A stretch of 64,000 nt of DNA from Viscum album (Eukaryota > Streptophyta > Magnoliopsida > Santalales > Viscaceae): the NCBI GenBank assembly GCA_963277665.1, contig OY728123.1, forward strand, positions 625,516,915 through 625,580,914, read 5' to 3'. Each line of letters starts with the position of its first letter. Positions within the stretch are counted from its first letter, which is position 1. Of this stretch, positions 34,531 to 46,739 are shown piece by piece. The translations under genes were made by a program, and so were the position numbers. A model generated the notes under the pieces. The model had not been told where the DNA came from. It saw nothing but the letters and a program-made list of their open reading frames with translations, and ran no database searches.

Positions 34531-35400
34531 ACAAATTAAAGGATGTGGATTTCAAAATAACCACTAATAATAATTATATTTTTTATAAACTCACTACCCA
34601 CACTCCTAGCTGCCCCATAAAATTCTCCCCTAACCTCTCCCATTCCCCAAGTGCTGGTCTGGCCTCCCATTATGCCCCCTCACCTGGACATGGCCCTGAC
34701 AGCTCTGATTCCCATGCATGGTTCTTCCACCTCACTTTTCCCTAGTCCCTCCAATTCCCAGGTGTGGGCACCCAAACTCTCAATCTCCCCTCAAAATTGT
34801 CCCTTTGAGAAATGTCAACATGGGGCCCTATTCCACCTATGCGTTCATGCCTGTGCTGAATCACTATCCTTGTAAAATACAGGTGGTGGTGGGTTTTAAA
34901 CCTGCCATTTCAGATAACATGGGTAGAACCTTGATCACCATGGAAATATAATTTCATGATAATAAATACAAATTATTATTTTTACATATATTTTTTAGGT
35001 TATTAAAATAAATATTATTTTAATATATATTTAAATACAAATAAATTTATATCATATATATATATATATTTATATAAATATAAACTTGAAATATATAATA
35101 ATGGTGAAGTTATAAAAAATAAAAAATCTGAGAATGCTTTGAGTTATCCTCAAGCAACACCTAAAAAAGAGTGAACTTCCATTCCTATCTAGGATTGAAA
35201 ACCCTATACTACCCAAAATTTGTAAACTACCTCTCTTAAAAGAGCAAGGGGAAGTGATGACCATGTTAGAAGCTCCACACCAAGAACCAAGGGGGAATGA
35301 TCAACTGGATCTTCAATCCATGATGAAAAATAGAGGATGGAAATCAGAAAATATTTTGAGAAAAAAAGGTTGGAGGAACTTAAAATGTTGATTCTACCCC
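34530..35400 (+). other. Unassigned segment with a GC-richer island
   Basis: About 34590-34960 is clearly richer in C and G than the surroundings (for example CCCCTCACCTGGACATGGCC) and carries overlapping open frames on the plus strand of 73-77 codons, proline- and serine-rich, which I do not recognise. It may be a captured host fragment or the 5' region of the LINE. From 34965 to 35130 the sequence is TA-rich low complexity. Confidence 0.35.
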
Positions 35401-38400
35401 CCCAATATAAATGATTATGAGAATCATGTTTCGTAACTTTCAGGTATTATAAAAACCTAAAACATTCACTACTCTTATGTTATTATCTCAAAAAACCTTC
35501 TTTGATTAGTTTGCCTAAGATAAAAAGGAACTTTCCTTTATAGATGGATTCCTTTGAAAATTAGGGTGACTATATTCATGCTACCAACCAATCATCAATA
35601 GAAATAAAGAGGATATGGGTTTTTTCTCGTCATACTCTATTAGATACGTGAATTATTTTCTCAAGTGAGTAAATGGTCACTTATAGGGTGACTGTTGGAG
35701 AGGTTATACATTTCTTTTCCATTATCTATGCTCACAATTATTATGAAGGACGAAGAATCCTATGGCATGAAATCAGCTATCTCACCAGGTTACTCAATGG
35801 ATCATGGTCCATCATTGGAGACATTAATGATATTCTTATCCTAGATGAAAAACATGGAATATTATTACAACACTCATCATCTAGGGAGTTCAAATCCTAT
35901 ATTGAAAGTAACAACCTATTGGAAGTCAATATTATAGTAGCCAAATGCACATGGTATAGAAGGAACCTCAGAAAAATGTCTACTAGAAAGCTTGATAGAG
36001 CCTTCACTAGTGGTTCATCTTCTAATTATTGGAATTCAATATCTTACTCTACTCTTTTTAGAGTTACATCAGACCTTCATTTTATCCTTTTTAATATTAA
36101 TGACAGAGGACTCAAGACCCTGCCTCCTTTCAGGTTTTTTAATTCTTGGGTCTCTATTCTAAACAGAGATAAATTGGTCCAAGATACTTGGAATTCTATA
36201 AAATGATGATATGATTCTATAGCCTATATCCTCAAAATGATTATTCATAAAGGGAGAATGAAATATTGGAGATGGTCTTGCCTCAGCGTCAAATATAATG
36301 AAATTTACTCTCTTGAAGTGTCTCTTAAACACATGTAGGACTAAAACACTGGTCAAGACTTCTCTTGTGATCTTGATCAAAAAGAAAGAATAATTTCAGA
36401 TCAATCTTTCTGTATCTATATCCAAGAGAGCAATCAAATGTAATCTTATAAAATAAAATAACTCGAGGATGGTGATTGGAATTCAAATTTCTTCTTCTCT
36501 CTCCAAAGGGACAGGAAAGCCAAAAAAACCCCTATTATTCATCAATAATGGTGACTAGATAATTGAAAATAGGAAAGATATTACGGATCAAATTGTCTCT
36601 TACTACACAGACCTTTTCAATGAAACCACTTCTAACTTTGATCCACTTATGGATGTCATTCCTCTACTGGTCAATGAAGAGGACAACGGAATGTTATCAT
36701 CTATTGTTTTAGAGATTGAAATTAAAGAGGCCACTATTGGTCTCAATAATCAAATTTCAATAGTTCTAGACATATTCACTAATATTGTTTTGAATCGTTA
36801 TTGGGATGATACTCAAGGATATCTTTTCATGTTTTTTCAACACTTTTTCAGAAATGGACACCTTTCTAATGAATCCAATGCTCAATTTCTCACCCTTATC
36901 TCAAAAATATATTCTGCTAATGAGACTCATTATTTTAGGCTTGTTTCCCTAGTTAACTCTATTTATAAAGTTATTGGATGAATTTTGGACAACAGGTTAT
37001 CCATCATCTCTAAAAACATTATCTCTTTGAACCAATATGGTTTCATCAAATAAATAACAACTCAATATTCCATCATATCTACATTTGAATGTATCAACCT
37101 TCTCAAGAAATAATATAAAGGTGGGAAAATTTCTCTCAATATCGATATTAAAAATCCTTTGGATACCATGAATTGGGACTTCATATGCAAAATTCTCACT
37201 AAAATTGGCTTCAACAATATTTTCATTGACTATATCAAAACTCTCTTTAGCTGAGATCACATTTCTATGTTTACCAATGGCTCCCCATAAGGTTACTTAA
37301 CCTACTCGAGAGAAGATATATAGGGTGATCCTCTATAATCCATCATCTTTTCTATTGCATAAGGCAACCTAAGTAGAATTATTCTTTTTTATGATTGAAA
37401 TAGGAGAACTTAAACCTATAAGGGCCTTTAAAGATTTTTTTCCTGCTATCATATTTTTTTTGTTGATGATATCTTTATCACCATTCAAGGTGATAAAAAG
37501 AGTGTCAAGCAACTAAAATACACTTTTTTCATTATGAAATTATTCCTGGCCAGATGTAGAACTGGTACAAATCCTCTATTTTCTTCAGTAGGAATTTTTC
37601 ATCTTGGAGAAAGGATGAAATTTCCAATGAGTTGAACATAAAACAAGGAAACAATACATTCATTCATCTTGAAGTTCATATGTTTTGGAGTAGGCCTAGA
37701 TCCTCATACTTTACTCACACAATGAGTCAAATAGAGAATTAATTGGCTTCATATAATGGAAAATCTCTTTTTAATTTCTTGAAGATTTTTCTTGGGGAAA
37801 CATGTCATTTTTTAAAAGTTTTTATACTCCTCCATGATAAACAAATGTCTTAATTCCTTGATAAAAAAATTGAACACCTACATAAGGAATTTCATATGTA
37901 GTGAAAGCATTCTTGAATTCATAATAATTATAGTGACTTGGAAAAAAAATTTCAATTCCATCTCTCTTGGAGGACATGGAATAAAAAATATCTTTAAATC
38001 CAATCTCTCTCTCCAAAAATGTGAAACATGGAGAATTGTCAATGAAAAATCGGGTGGCCTTGATTTCATTATATCTAGATTTTTTACAAGATTAAGAGTA
38101 GAATTTCAAGACACATGGACTCCTCTATATGGTCATCCATCAAGGAAACCTACTCCAATATCATCTATAATGGGTGTTGGTTGTTCAGAAAGAGATCCTA
38201 CCTCAAAAATTATCATGATGAGTGGATTCATATTCATCTATTATCTCTATTAAGCTCCAATGATGTAGTGGAATAATTCAACATTGCAGAAAAGCCCAAA
38301 TGGTAGCTTTATCTCATGGTCTACCTAAGGCTAACAAAGTAGTAATGAACCAGCATATTGTTTTTAATCAAGAATATTTCCTCATTTGGGATCCTTTAAT

Positions 38401-39560
38401 ATATGGAATTATTACTCCAATAATCTTCTACCGTAATAACATGATTTGATAACATTATAATTTGTTGGGTAAGATGAACAAGAAATAGATTCCTCCTTCT
38501 AGGTTCAGTATTTTATGGAGATTGGATTATTATAAACTCTTAGTTGATTCTTTTTTGTACGTGGTGGGAATATACTTTTGCTTTAGGTGTAATATTCTCC
38601 ATCAACATAGGGAAGAAATCAATGAATTTTTATTATCCTATGCCACTTCCTTAGCCTTATAGAATATCGTGCAAAATTAATTTGACATTCAACCTCTATA
38701 GTGAAACAACATCCAGGATCTCTTGGACATCTGCTCACGGTCTCATCTATATCCTTAGATTATGATTTCTATATGATAACATGTGCAGAATCAATCAACA
38801 TAATATGGTATAGTAGGAATAAAACTATAAAATAACAAATTCCTTTCAATCGTTAGCGGGATCTTACACGTGTCATGACCACTGTGAAGGCTGCTAGCTC
38901 ACTACAACAGGGAAAATGAAATAATTCCATACATGACTTCACAATTCTAAAGAAACTTGGAGTGGATGGATAATTCCCTCCTCCTCACATGTATTTATAA
39001 ATTATTTGGAGCTCCCTTTTATTATATGGTTGGAATGAAACTATGATGGAGCCTCTATAGGAAACCATATGCCATCTAGCATGGGGGTATTTTTCAAGAA
39101 GCATGATGGGAAGTGATTGGGATTATTTATGGACCATGTGGCTTTGCTACTGATTAAGAGGTGGAAATGCTTGGCTTCATCATATCTGTTGATATGGATA
39201 GAATAAGGGGATGGAAAAACATATAGTTTGAGTGCGACTTGACCATCATTGTGCATGTAGTTAAAAGTGGGAAGATTCTTCTCTCAAGGAAGATGACATC
39301 TAGGTGGATCAAATGATTGAATTATATCTCAAAAATGAACTATAATATCACACACTCTTATATATAATCCAATTAACTTGTTGATTCTCTATACAACAAA
39401 GGTATATCCAATGATGATCTTGTTTTATCCAATGTTTTTCCTCCAGAGTTTACTTCCTTACTTAGAATGGAGATATGTAAAATACCTTACTTCAAACTCA
39501 TGTAACCATGTTTTTAATCAATGAAAGAGTTCTCCCCTCGTGGGTGAGGTCTCATCCCTT
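35400..39560 (+). pseudogene. L1-type LINE ORF2 (endonuclease, reverse transcriptase, RNase H)
   Basis: Plus-strand non-LTR retrotransposon. The AP endonuclease (35673-36206) reads FSIIYAHNYYEGRRILWHEI, WSIIGDINDIL, CTWYRR, KLDRAF and TSDLHFILF. RT (about 36600-37900) shows FFQHFFRNGHLSNESNAQFL, FRLVSLVNSIYKVIG, NIISLNQYGFIK, NIDIKNPLDTMNWDFICKIL and the active site FFFVDDIFI near 37460 (FADD expected; Ala replaced by Val). Later come VTWKKNFNSISLGGHGIKNI and GGLDF, a zinc-binding CFRCNILHQHREEI segment (about 38580) and weak RNase H traces near 39100-39300. Stops and frameshifts are frequent. It ends near 39560 without a clear poly(A) tail. Confidence 0.85.
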
Positions 39561-40379
39561 TTGAATTTTTTTTTTAAAATATATATTTTATATAGTATTT
39601 AAATACATTTGAGTAAATATATTTTGTACATATATTTATAATTCTATTTATGTTATGTATACACATATAGTTATATATTTATAAATATATTTATGTAAAT
39701 TATTTATATATTTAAATACATTTTTATATATTATGCACATGTTTATTTATAATATATATATAATTATTTATATAATATATTTATATAATATCTTTATAAA
39801 TATATTTATATAAAGTATTTCGATGCATATATTTATTATTATATTCATTAATATATATTTATTTGTATAAATTGCATAATATTATATGTAATTAATTTAT
39901 AATTAATATTACATGAAATACATATATATGAAATAAAATTTATACAAATATTTATATTATATATAATTACTATTATATGAAATATAATATATACAAATAT
40001 TTTATATGAAATTAAATTTATATAAATATTTATATAATGCTATATGAAATACAATTTTATATTATAAATAATTAATATTGTATGAAATATAATTTATAAA
40101 AATATATAATTAATGTAACATGAAATAAAATTTACACAAATTATTATAAAATGTATTTCAATAATTATTATTAGTCATATTAATGTATATATATATATAT
40201 ATCAATAAATATAATTATATAGTATTTTGTACATTAATATATATTTATTTGCATAAATTCTATTTCATAGGTGTAATAGGTTGGTTGGTCATTTCTTGGG
40301 GGTTTCACTAGTGCCGGTGTGAGAGAGGGTTTTCAATTTATGAAAAGAGAATATCCTTTCATAGAAGGATCGAAAAAAT
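39561..40379. repeat. AT-rich low-complexity sequence
   Basis: Long runs of ATATAT, TTTATATAAATA and TATGAAATA-type repeats from 39561 to about 40260, where TATATGAAAT(A) returns many times at irregular spacing. No gene seen. Confidence 0.85.
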
Positions 40380-42780
40380 GCTATGAAATAATATGGAGAT
40401 AGTAAAGGTTGGGTTTTGGGAAAGCACTGCAATGGTAATTTAGGTGGTCATATTTACGGTTATTCAATCATGTCAATCCCTCACTATATTGGGTATGTGC
40501 TTTTGGCTAGAAATGAGCATCGATCTTTAGAAGTAACAAATATTGTGGTGGTGAATCCTGATGACGATTCATATATATCAGATCTTCTCAATGTTCAAAG
40601 GGTTGTTGTGATACTAACTGAAGTAGGTTACAAGAACCGATCTCTGGTGATAATAGTTGTTGTGGTGGTAAATGGAGAAGATGATGCGCATAGATCAGAT
40701 CTTATCGGATCTGAAAGGGATGTTGTAATGTCGGTCGGGGTGGGTGGCATGTGAATATATATAGTGATAATAGATGTTCTCATGGTGAATGATGAGGATG
40801 ATGCACGTAGACCCATGGTGACCTGGGCGCCACCTTTGATTTTTACTGCTCGATGCGGGATTATGGGGGTTTCGGTTGTTGGATGGAATTTGGGTGATGA
40901 CCCTAACCAAAGGTATGGTCCTGTTTAGAATCCTCTAGTAGTCTTGACAGATTCCCCTAGTTGTAGGATCCTTTTGAAAGGATCATCATACCATATTGAA
41001 GATAATTGTGAATCATTCTCGAAACATCTACTATTGGGTAAGAACTCGCTAATTTGTATGGTTGTTCTTGAAATATGTCAGAATCCATGGAAGGTTGAAG
41101 ATCTTGTTCGTAGGATCTTATTTATGTGGGGTTTTTCAAATTGTAAGTGTATTTCATTAGGCAAAGGTTTTTTTCACTTCTTGTTTCAAATAGATGAAGC
41201 CAAAATCTATTTTTGGTCCTCTGGTTCATTATTCTTGCAACTGGGAATAATTCATCTCCATGAATAGATGATGGATCATAATGTATCAAGGGTAAAGAAT
41301 GATTTTTATGGGTGTGTAGCAGGTTTCCTGACCACAATTGGATTTTATGGCATCTAAATTTTTTTCATGATATTTCTACTTCCATGGGAATTCTTGTTCG
41401 CCTGGATAAGGAAACATAACATGTTAGGTATGGAAACTTTGTGAGAATGTAGGTTGAAATTGATTTTAGTTCCACTAATATTATAAATTTGACTCTCTCT
41501 ACTACTATTGATGATATAAAAATCAGTGTTGAGTATGAGAACCACCCTAATTTCTATTAGAATTGAAAATCTAATAGTTATATGGACGAGAATTGAATGA
41601 GGAAAATTTGTGATGTTTTTTGGTTTGAAGGGGAATCCTTAAAAAAGAATATGATCGTAATAGAGAAAATGAATTCATTTAGGTCACATGGGAATTAAGT
41701 ACCTATGTATCCTAAGAAGTAACAGGTAGAATACCTAGATAATTAGTCTCAAAATCAAGGGCTGCAATGTACACTAATAAATCACTGATGGTGAATTGAG
41801 AGCCGGTAGAAACTTCATTGGCCACTTCTAGTTCATTTTCCATGCCTCAATAGAAGTATGGGAATAATAATGGGATTCAAATGGCCATTTTAGGCACTGG
41901 GCTGGAGAAGATTTAGGTTGACAATGTTATTAGTGTGATTACTGCTAGAAATGGGGAACCAAATAACAGATGTAGTGATTTTTCATCGAAACATGTTCAA
42001 CAGATTGGTAGCCCTAATTTGATTGTCATAAATATCACTGGTTGGGATAGGATTCACACTGGTGAGGTGGGAAATTATACAAATTAGGTCATTAGTATTG
42101 TTCTTAGATGTTCTTCTACAACAACTGACGAGAAAGGTTCTATTGTGCAGTCATTGGATGCATAATTTTCAGGGCATGTTCTATAGGATAATAGGATCAG
42201 AAAATCTGATGTTCTGAAGAGATTGGATTATCTTCAACATATTTTGAATTTCTTCTGTTCTTAAAGAATTTATAGTAATTGGGGAAATGTTTCGGATGAT
42301 GGAAGTGACAATGAAAAGAGTATGGTTCAAATTGACAGAACACATCTCTGATCAATATGTAGCGATGATCCTATCTATTTTAAGGATGTTTTTTAAATGG
42401 AAAGGGAAAGATGGTCAGTAGAGATGGTATTTCTCTGGTTCCTCTTAAAATAAGGTTAATGATAGATTATTCTAGTCTATCCATGTATGTGTCTACCATG
42501 TCATCTTCTAAGGCATCAAAGATCTAACTCACTCATGAGATGGAATGGTCTAAGGAGAGGATTCTTGGGATCCTCAATCAAGGAAAATCACAGTCATAGT
42601 GGTAAATAGCTGATGATGATGATGATTCTAATTATTATTATGGAAATGATCCTTCTTTTCTTGATCTTTAGTTTTCTTTTCTGTATGAGAGAATGTCTCT
42701 TTGAATGGTCTCATCCATTTTCTTTCTTTACTTTTATCTTTTTATTTCATCTTTAATAAATGATCAGGTGTTTTGGATTC
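40380..42780 (+). pseudogene. LINE ORF1 (DUF4283-type nucleic-acid-binding protein), decayed
   Basis: Plus-strand region resembling plant L1 ORF1/DUF4283. An N-terminal variable part (from about 40416) is followed by LGKGFFHFLFQIDEAKIYFW, SSGSLFLQL, then in other frames HDISTSMGILVRLDKET, VEIDFSSTNIINLTLS and ISVEYENHPNFY, corresponding to DUF4283 (G-F-F-F---ED---V---G-W, VWVR--LP, D--T, A-I-VEID, YE--P-FC). The C-terminal part (41800-42650) has Asn/Ser-rich degenerate coding. It ends in a pyrimidine-rich stretch with AATAAATGATCAGG near 42756. It lies 3' of an ORF2 although ORF1 normally precedes ORF2, so it is likely a different LINE copy or a rearranged one. Confidence 0.6.
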
Positions 42781-43144
42781 TTGTTTGACCTTTTTCATAT
42801 AATTTAAAAGCATAAACATATTATTTAAAAATGTAATTATTACTATTACTATTTAAATTATAACTACAAGCTTATATTTTTATATGATATGTTTTTTAAA
42901 TAAATTATATTTTTGTATATATTTATATAATATTTTATTATTTTATATTATATAAAATTAATATTATATGAAATAAAATTTATACAGATAAATATATATT
43001 AATGTACATAATATTATACAATTATAATTATGTAATTATGTAAATACAATCAAATACAATCATATAAATTTTTTATATAATATGTCCATATAATGTATTT
43101 AAATACGTTTATATATTGTTTTTTAATTATATATATATATATAT
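42781..43144. repeat. AT-rich low-complexity sequence
   Basis: TA-rich sequence ending in (AT)n at about 43126-43146; similar in composition to 39561-40260. No gene seen. Confidence 0.85.
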
Positions 43145-43581
43145 ATAAAGGAATTTTTGTGTAAATAGTGGGGGTTTTGGACCCCCTCTAATTTAAGACA
43201 TTAGAGGGGTTTTTTAATCCCCGCTAATTTAAGATATTATAGGGGGTTTTGAACTACTTCTATACTCATTGATTAACATCATTTATGAAACCCATTAAAT
43301 TTCATAAATTATAAAAGGTTCAAAACCCCCTCTAAAATATAGCTGGATATTACAAAAATAATGCAAAATAATTTAGAAGGGGTTCATAACCCCCACTAAA
43401 TTTGATGATTAGAAAGGGTTGTACATAACCCTCCCTAATTTATAAAAAATAGAGGGGGTTCATAACCCCCTCTAAATTTTATGATTATAAGGGGTTATAC
43501 ATAACCCCCTCTATGTATATAGAAAATGAATTTAGAGGGGTTTGTGCATAATTGCCTCTAATCTGCTATTTTTTTGTAGCA
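43145..43581. repeat. CACTA-2 right subterminal and terminal repeats
   Basis: At least eight copies of a unit like GAGGGGGTTCATAACCCCCTCTAA in partial or complete palindromic form, alternating with short AT spacers, then ATTTTTTTGTAGCA at the end. It mirrors the left end. Confidence 0.85.
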
Positions 43582-43584
43582 TTC

Positions 43585-44472
43585 CATTGCATGAAGAAGC
43601 TTAATTCTGGATATCTGTGGATAAAACCCCTTAATTATTGAATCATATAATTTCATCCCAATACTTTTTGGGGTTGATGAGATAGTTCCACAAAAAAAAG
43701 ATATGGAATAACTTCTACAAGCAACCTAACTGTCTATATGAACTACATATCTTGGCTGCCTCAGTGAAAACCTATTTCGAATGCCCAACCACATCACACA
43801 GGAAGCATGTTCAAGGGTATCAACTAGGTACTGCAGGAGTTCTATATGAAACCCACTATCAAGATCTATCATGAGAATCATCACATCTTCTATTTCCTTT
43901 AAAGGAACTCATGGAACTACTACTAGGAGAAAAGGGAACTCTTATTAACCCTAACATACAATCGCGGTCAAGCTTGGACATTAGTACTCTATCTAGCTCA
44001 TCAATATAAGAAGTGTGATTCTACATAAAAATTTAGGATTTAATATTGGATATAAGACACATTTCAACCCTTCAAGCCTTCAGTTTCTCATTTTTCTCCA
44101 TCTCAATATTAAACTGGATAATCTTAACAAAATAGTTCACATATTGTGTCACATTATTATCACCCTAATGGAGGTTAAGAAAATCCATTGATTTATCCAA
44201 GACCTTGGACTTTGGATATAACTAGTTGGTGAAAATAATTTTAAAGTCTTTCCACTATAATTCCTCATGAACTTTCACTTTCACCATCAAATCCCACCAT
44301 CTTCTGATAGGTTTTTCAAGCATAAAGGTAGCACATTTAACATTAATCGAATCAGGAATTCCTAGGAATCAAAAACAAATCTAAAAATTTATCATCCAAT
44401 CTTCATCCAATTGAGGATTATTAGATCCTTAAAAATTAGTTTCCTTCTAGTGATGAAACTCTTAAGAAGAGA
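43585..44472 (-). pseudogene. Gypsy-H gag with zinc knuckle remnant
   Basis: Read from the right: KCATFMLEKPIRRWWDLMVK, VKVHEEL, WKDFKIIFTN, SKVLDKSMDFLNLH, VTQYVNYFVKIIQF, then near 43790 CFLCDVVGHSK (C-X2-C-X4-H of a nucleocapsid knuckle, last Cys lost). The order follows gag (KV-CA-FML---A--WW, W--FK--F, EF--L-QG--TV-EY---F--L, zinc knuckle). It joins the protease segment at 34137 when CACTA-2 is removed. It is cut on the right by the copia element. Confidence 0.75.
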
Positions 44473-46528
44473 AGTTCGAAATGATCGAATACCAACTGAG
44501 AAGGGGGGTTGTATCAGTTGCATTACTTTTTATATGTTTAAATACTTTTCAAAACATAACACCTACAACCTATTATGATTTATTTTCCAATCATATTTTA
44601 TGAAAACTCTTCCATGAAAATGTATTAAAGAAATAAAATTGGGCGAGATTTATAATGTTCAGCCTTAGTGTGAGAACTTACATCCTTTCTATAGTCACCC
44701 CTATGGGTCTATGGAAATCCACTATTATAAAAAAGTGAATAAAACTTATTACAACACACATTATATACCTTATATCTCCTGATAGAAATGATTATACTGA
44801 ATACCATTAGTTTAAATAAATTTCTTAAAAATAAATTGATTCGAAATAAAAATAATAATACTTTGTTCAATTTAAACCACCAAAGCACAGTCTAGATCTG
44901 ATTTTTTTGGGTATCATTATCTCAATCCGATGAGGTCAATATAATTCTCCCTTACTCAATCTTCAAAACTCAAAATCTACTCAAATTCTCAATATGATCT
45001 TCTTGAGTCCAATTGACATAATATTATTGACTTAATAAGGTTATTCTCAATACAATTCTTTCATCTGGTAAAAAAAACTTTTTGGTGTCTGATATTTTTC
45101 TGAGATCTCAGTTCGGAAAGAACATTCACTCAAATTCTTCAGTACTCAGCGTTTTCCTCTTATGTAAAAGTTAAAGATGAACAAAATTATATTAGAAAGT
45201 ATTTATAGGCAACTCAAAAAACAAAAACTGGAAACTTTAAAACGTTCCACACTTCTTAAAATTTGAAAAAATTGGAAAAACACTCACATTTAAACTTCAA
45301 CATGGAATTCATAAATACTCCTTATATTTCTATGAGATTTCTGACAAATTTAATTTCAAGTTTATCCTCTTCAACTCTTTATAAAGAGTCTAAAATTTTT
45401 TTAGTCTTATTCATAATTAGAAAATTACAATCTACCATTATTTCTCATTTCATTATGATATGTTTATTTCTAAGCTTCTTATGAATATATTTAATTCTCA
45501 CATAATTATGAATCTGTTTCTATATCATCTCATTATTAATTTGATTCCTTCATAGCTCATTATAAATATGTTCCCTTCCCATCTCATTATGAATCTGTTT
45601 CCTTCTCAGCTCATTACGAATTATGTTTCCTTCTCAACTAATTATAATTTTTTTCCTTTCTTCTCATTAGGATTTTTTTTACTTCTCATCTCATTATGAA
45701 TTCGGTTTCCTTATCATCTCATTAAAAATTCATTTCCCCTCTCTTCTCATTACGAATTTTTTTCCCTCCCATGTCATTAATAGTATGTTTTCATCTCAAC
45801 TCATTATGAATTATATTTCCATCTCAAATAATTATGAATTATAGTTCTTTATCAACTCATTATGAATTTAATTCTTCACTCTATAACATTAAAATTATTC
45901 AAACTTCATCAGATTCAAACATTTTGACATAATATAGCTTCTGATTCTGGTACTTGTGGAACATATAAAATCTTTATGATTCTTCCATTTCTAAAAAATA
46001 TTTTATCATGAGTATGTTTCATGATTTATGATAACTTCATGATCATAAAAGCGTCACCTAACTTTGATTAAAAATATTTAAAAATTTCTACCTCCTTACT
46101 TCACAATATTTTTTCAAAACTCTTCAGCAACAATACGACTTATTCAAATAGAAACATCTATCTTTCTAACAAACCTCGTTATGAAAGACTCAGACCGATT
46201 ATTAAATAAAAAAACATTATTATACAAAAAATTTAGTTGTCAAAAAATTCAAAAACATTGTTAAAACAATTTATCACAAAATTTCTCCAATATCCAGCTT
46301 TGGATTTGTTGACAGCCCTCATTAAAAACTTTTCTAACTCTCATAATATTTTTACAATTGACCATTTTTAAATAAATCATGTTTTTTTAATTTTAACAAA
46401 ACACATCCTTAATCAAAAGAGAATGTCTTGAAACCACACTACTAGATAAATTAATTTTTTTAAGGAATTCCATACCTCAGTGGGAAGAAATTTTTTGGGC
46501 CATATAAAGATAAACTCTCGATAACTTT
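44473..46528 (-). repeat. Putative copia 3' LTR
   Basis: Non-coding, about 2 kb, between the polypurine tract and gypsy-H gag. The left end on the plus strand, AGTTCGAAATGATCGAATAC followed by CAACTGAGAAGGGGGGTT, corresponds on the minus strand to the C-run and GTTGGTATTCGATCATTTCG often seen at the 3' end of plant copia LTRs. Borders are approximate. It contains a minisatellite at about 45480-45870. Confidence 0.5.
45480..45870. repeat. About 30-bp minisatellite inside the copia LTR
   Basis: Roughly a dozen imperfect units of the type CTCATTATGAATCTGTTTCC followed by TTCTCAT or a similar pyrimidine-rich tail; units vary between about 28 and 33 bases. Consistent with a U3 or leader repeat in one LTR. 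Confidence 0.85.
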
Positions 46529-46565
46529 TAATTTTCTCTCACTTTTCTTTTTCTCTCACCCATTT
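46529..46565 (-). other. Copia polypurine tract
   Basis: Minus strand AAAATGGGTGAGAGAAAAAG then AAAAGTGAGAGAAAA, an almost pure purine run directly before the presumed 3' LTR. Confidence 0.55.
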
Positions 46566-46739
46566 TATGGTAACCAAATATTTAGATTCATAAAATAATG
46601 ATAAGTAAAATCTTCTTACAAAGTATAAAGATGTTACTTTATCTCCCCAATTGTTTGCATAATCCAAAGCATGGTGGGGGTACTTCCTTACGGCGTTTAG
46701 GAAGACATGGGAGGAGGCTGAACATGAAGTTGCAGCATC

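Larger units (their letters stand above)
34138..43581. mobile_element. CACTA-2: complete non-autonomous CACTA element with LINE sequences inside
   Basis: Left end CACTACAAAAAAAT (34138-34151), right end ATTTTTTTGTAGCA (43568-43581). The termini are inverted repeats with two mismatches at the outermost bases on the right. A 3-bp target duplication TTC flanks it (34135-34137 and 43582-43584). Subterminal sequences on both sides are rich in inverted GGGGTT/AACCCC motifs. No TNP2 or Transposase_24 coding is present; the interior consists of LINE ORF2, LINE ORF1 and AT-rich filler. It disrupts gypsy-H between gag and protease. Confidence 0.85.
21672..44472 (-). mobile_element. Gypsy-H internal region, split by two insertions
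   Basis: Coordinates span the inserted elements. Own segments on the minus strand: gag with zinc knuckle (44472-43585), protease (34137-33943), RT/RNase H (about 33900-32200), integrase zinc finger and core (about 32200-31266), and integrase C-terminal part (22253-21720), followed by a polypurine tract and LTR. The integrase is continuous in sense across 31266/22253 once the 22254-31265 element is removed, and gag/protease are continuous across 43585/34137 once CACTA-2 is removed. Chromovirus-like (Tekay/Del type), heavily mutated. Confidence 0.8.

Noticed and set aside
34135..43584. LINE insertion reading for the whole 34-43.6-kb block
   Set aside because: Terminal CACTA repeats, mirrored subterminal motifs and a TTC duplication show the block is a CACTA element with LINE parts inside it.
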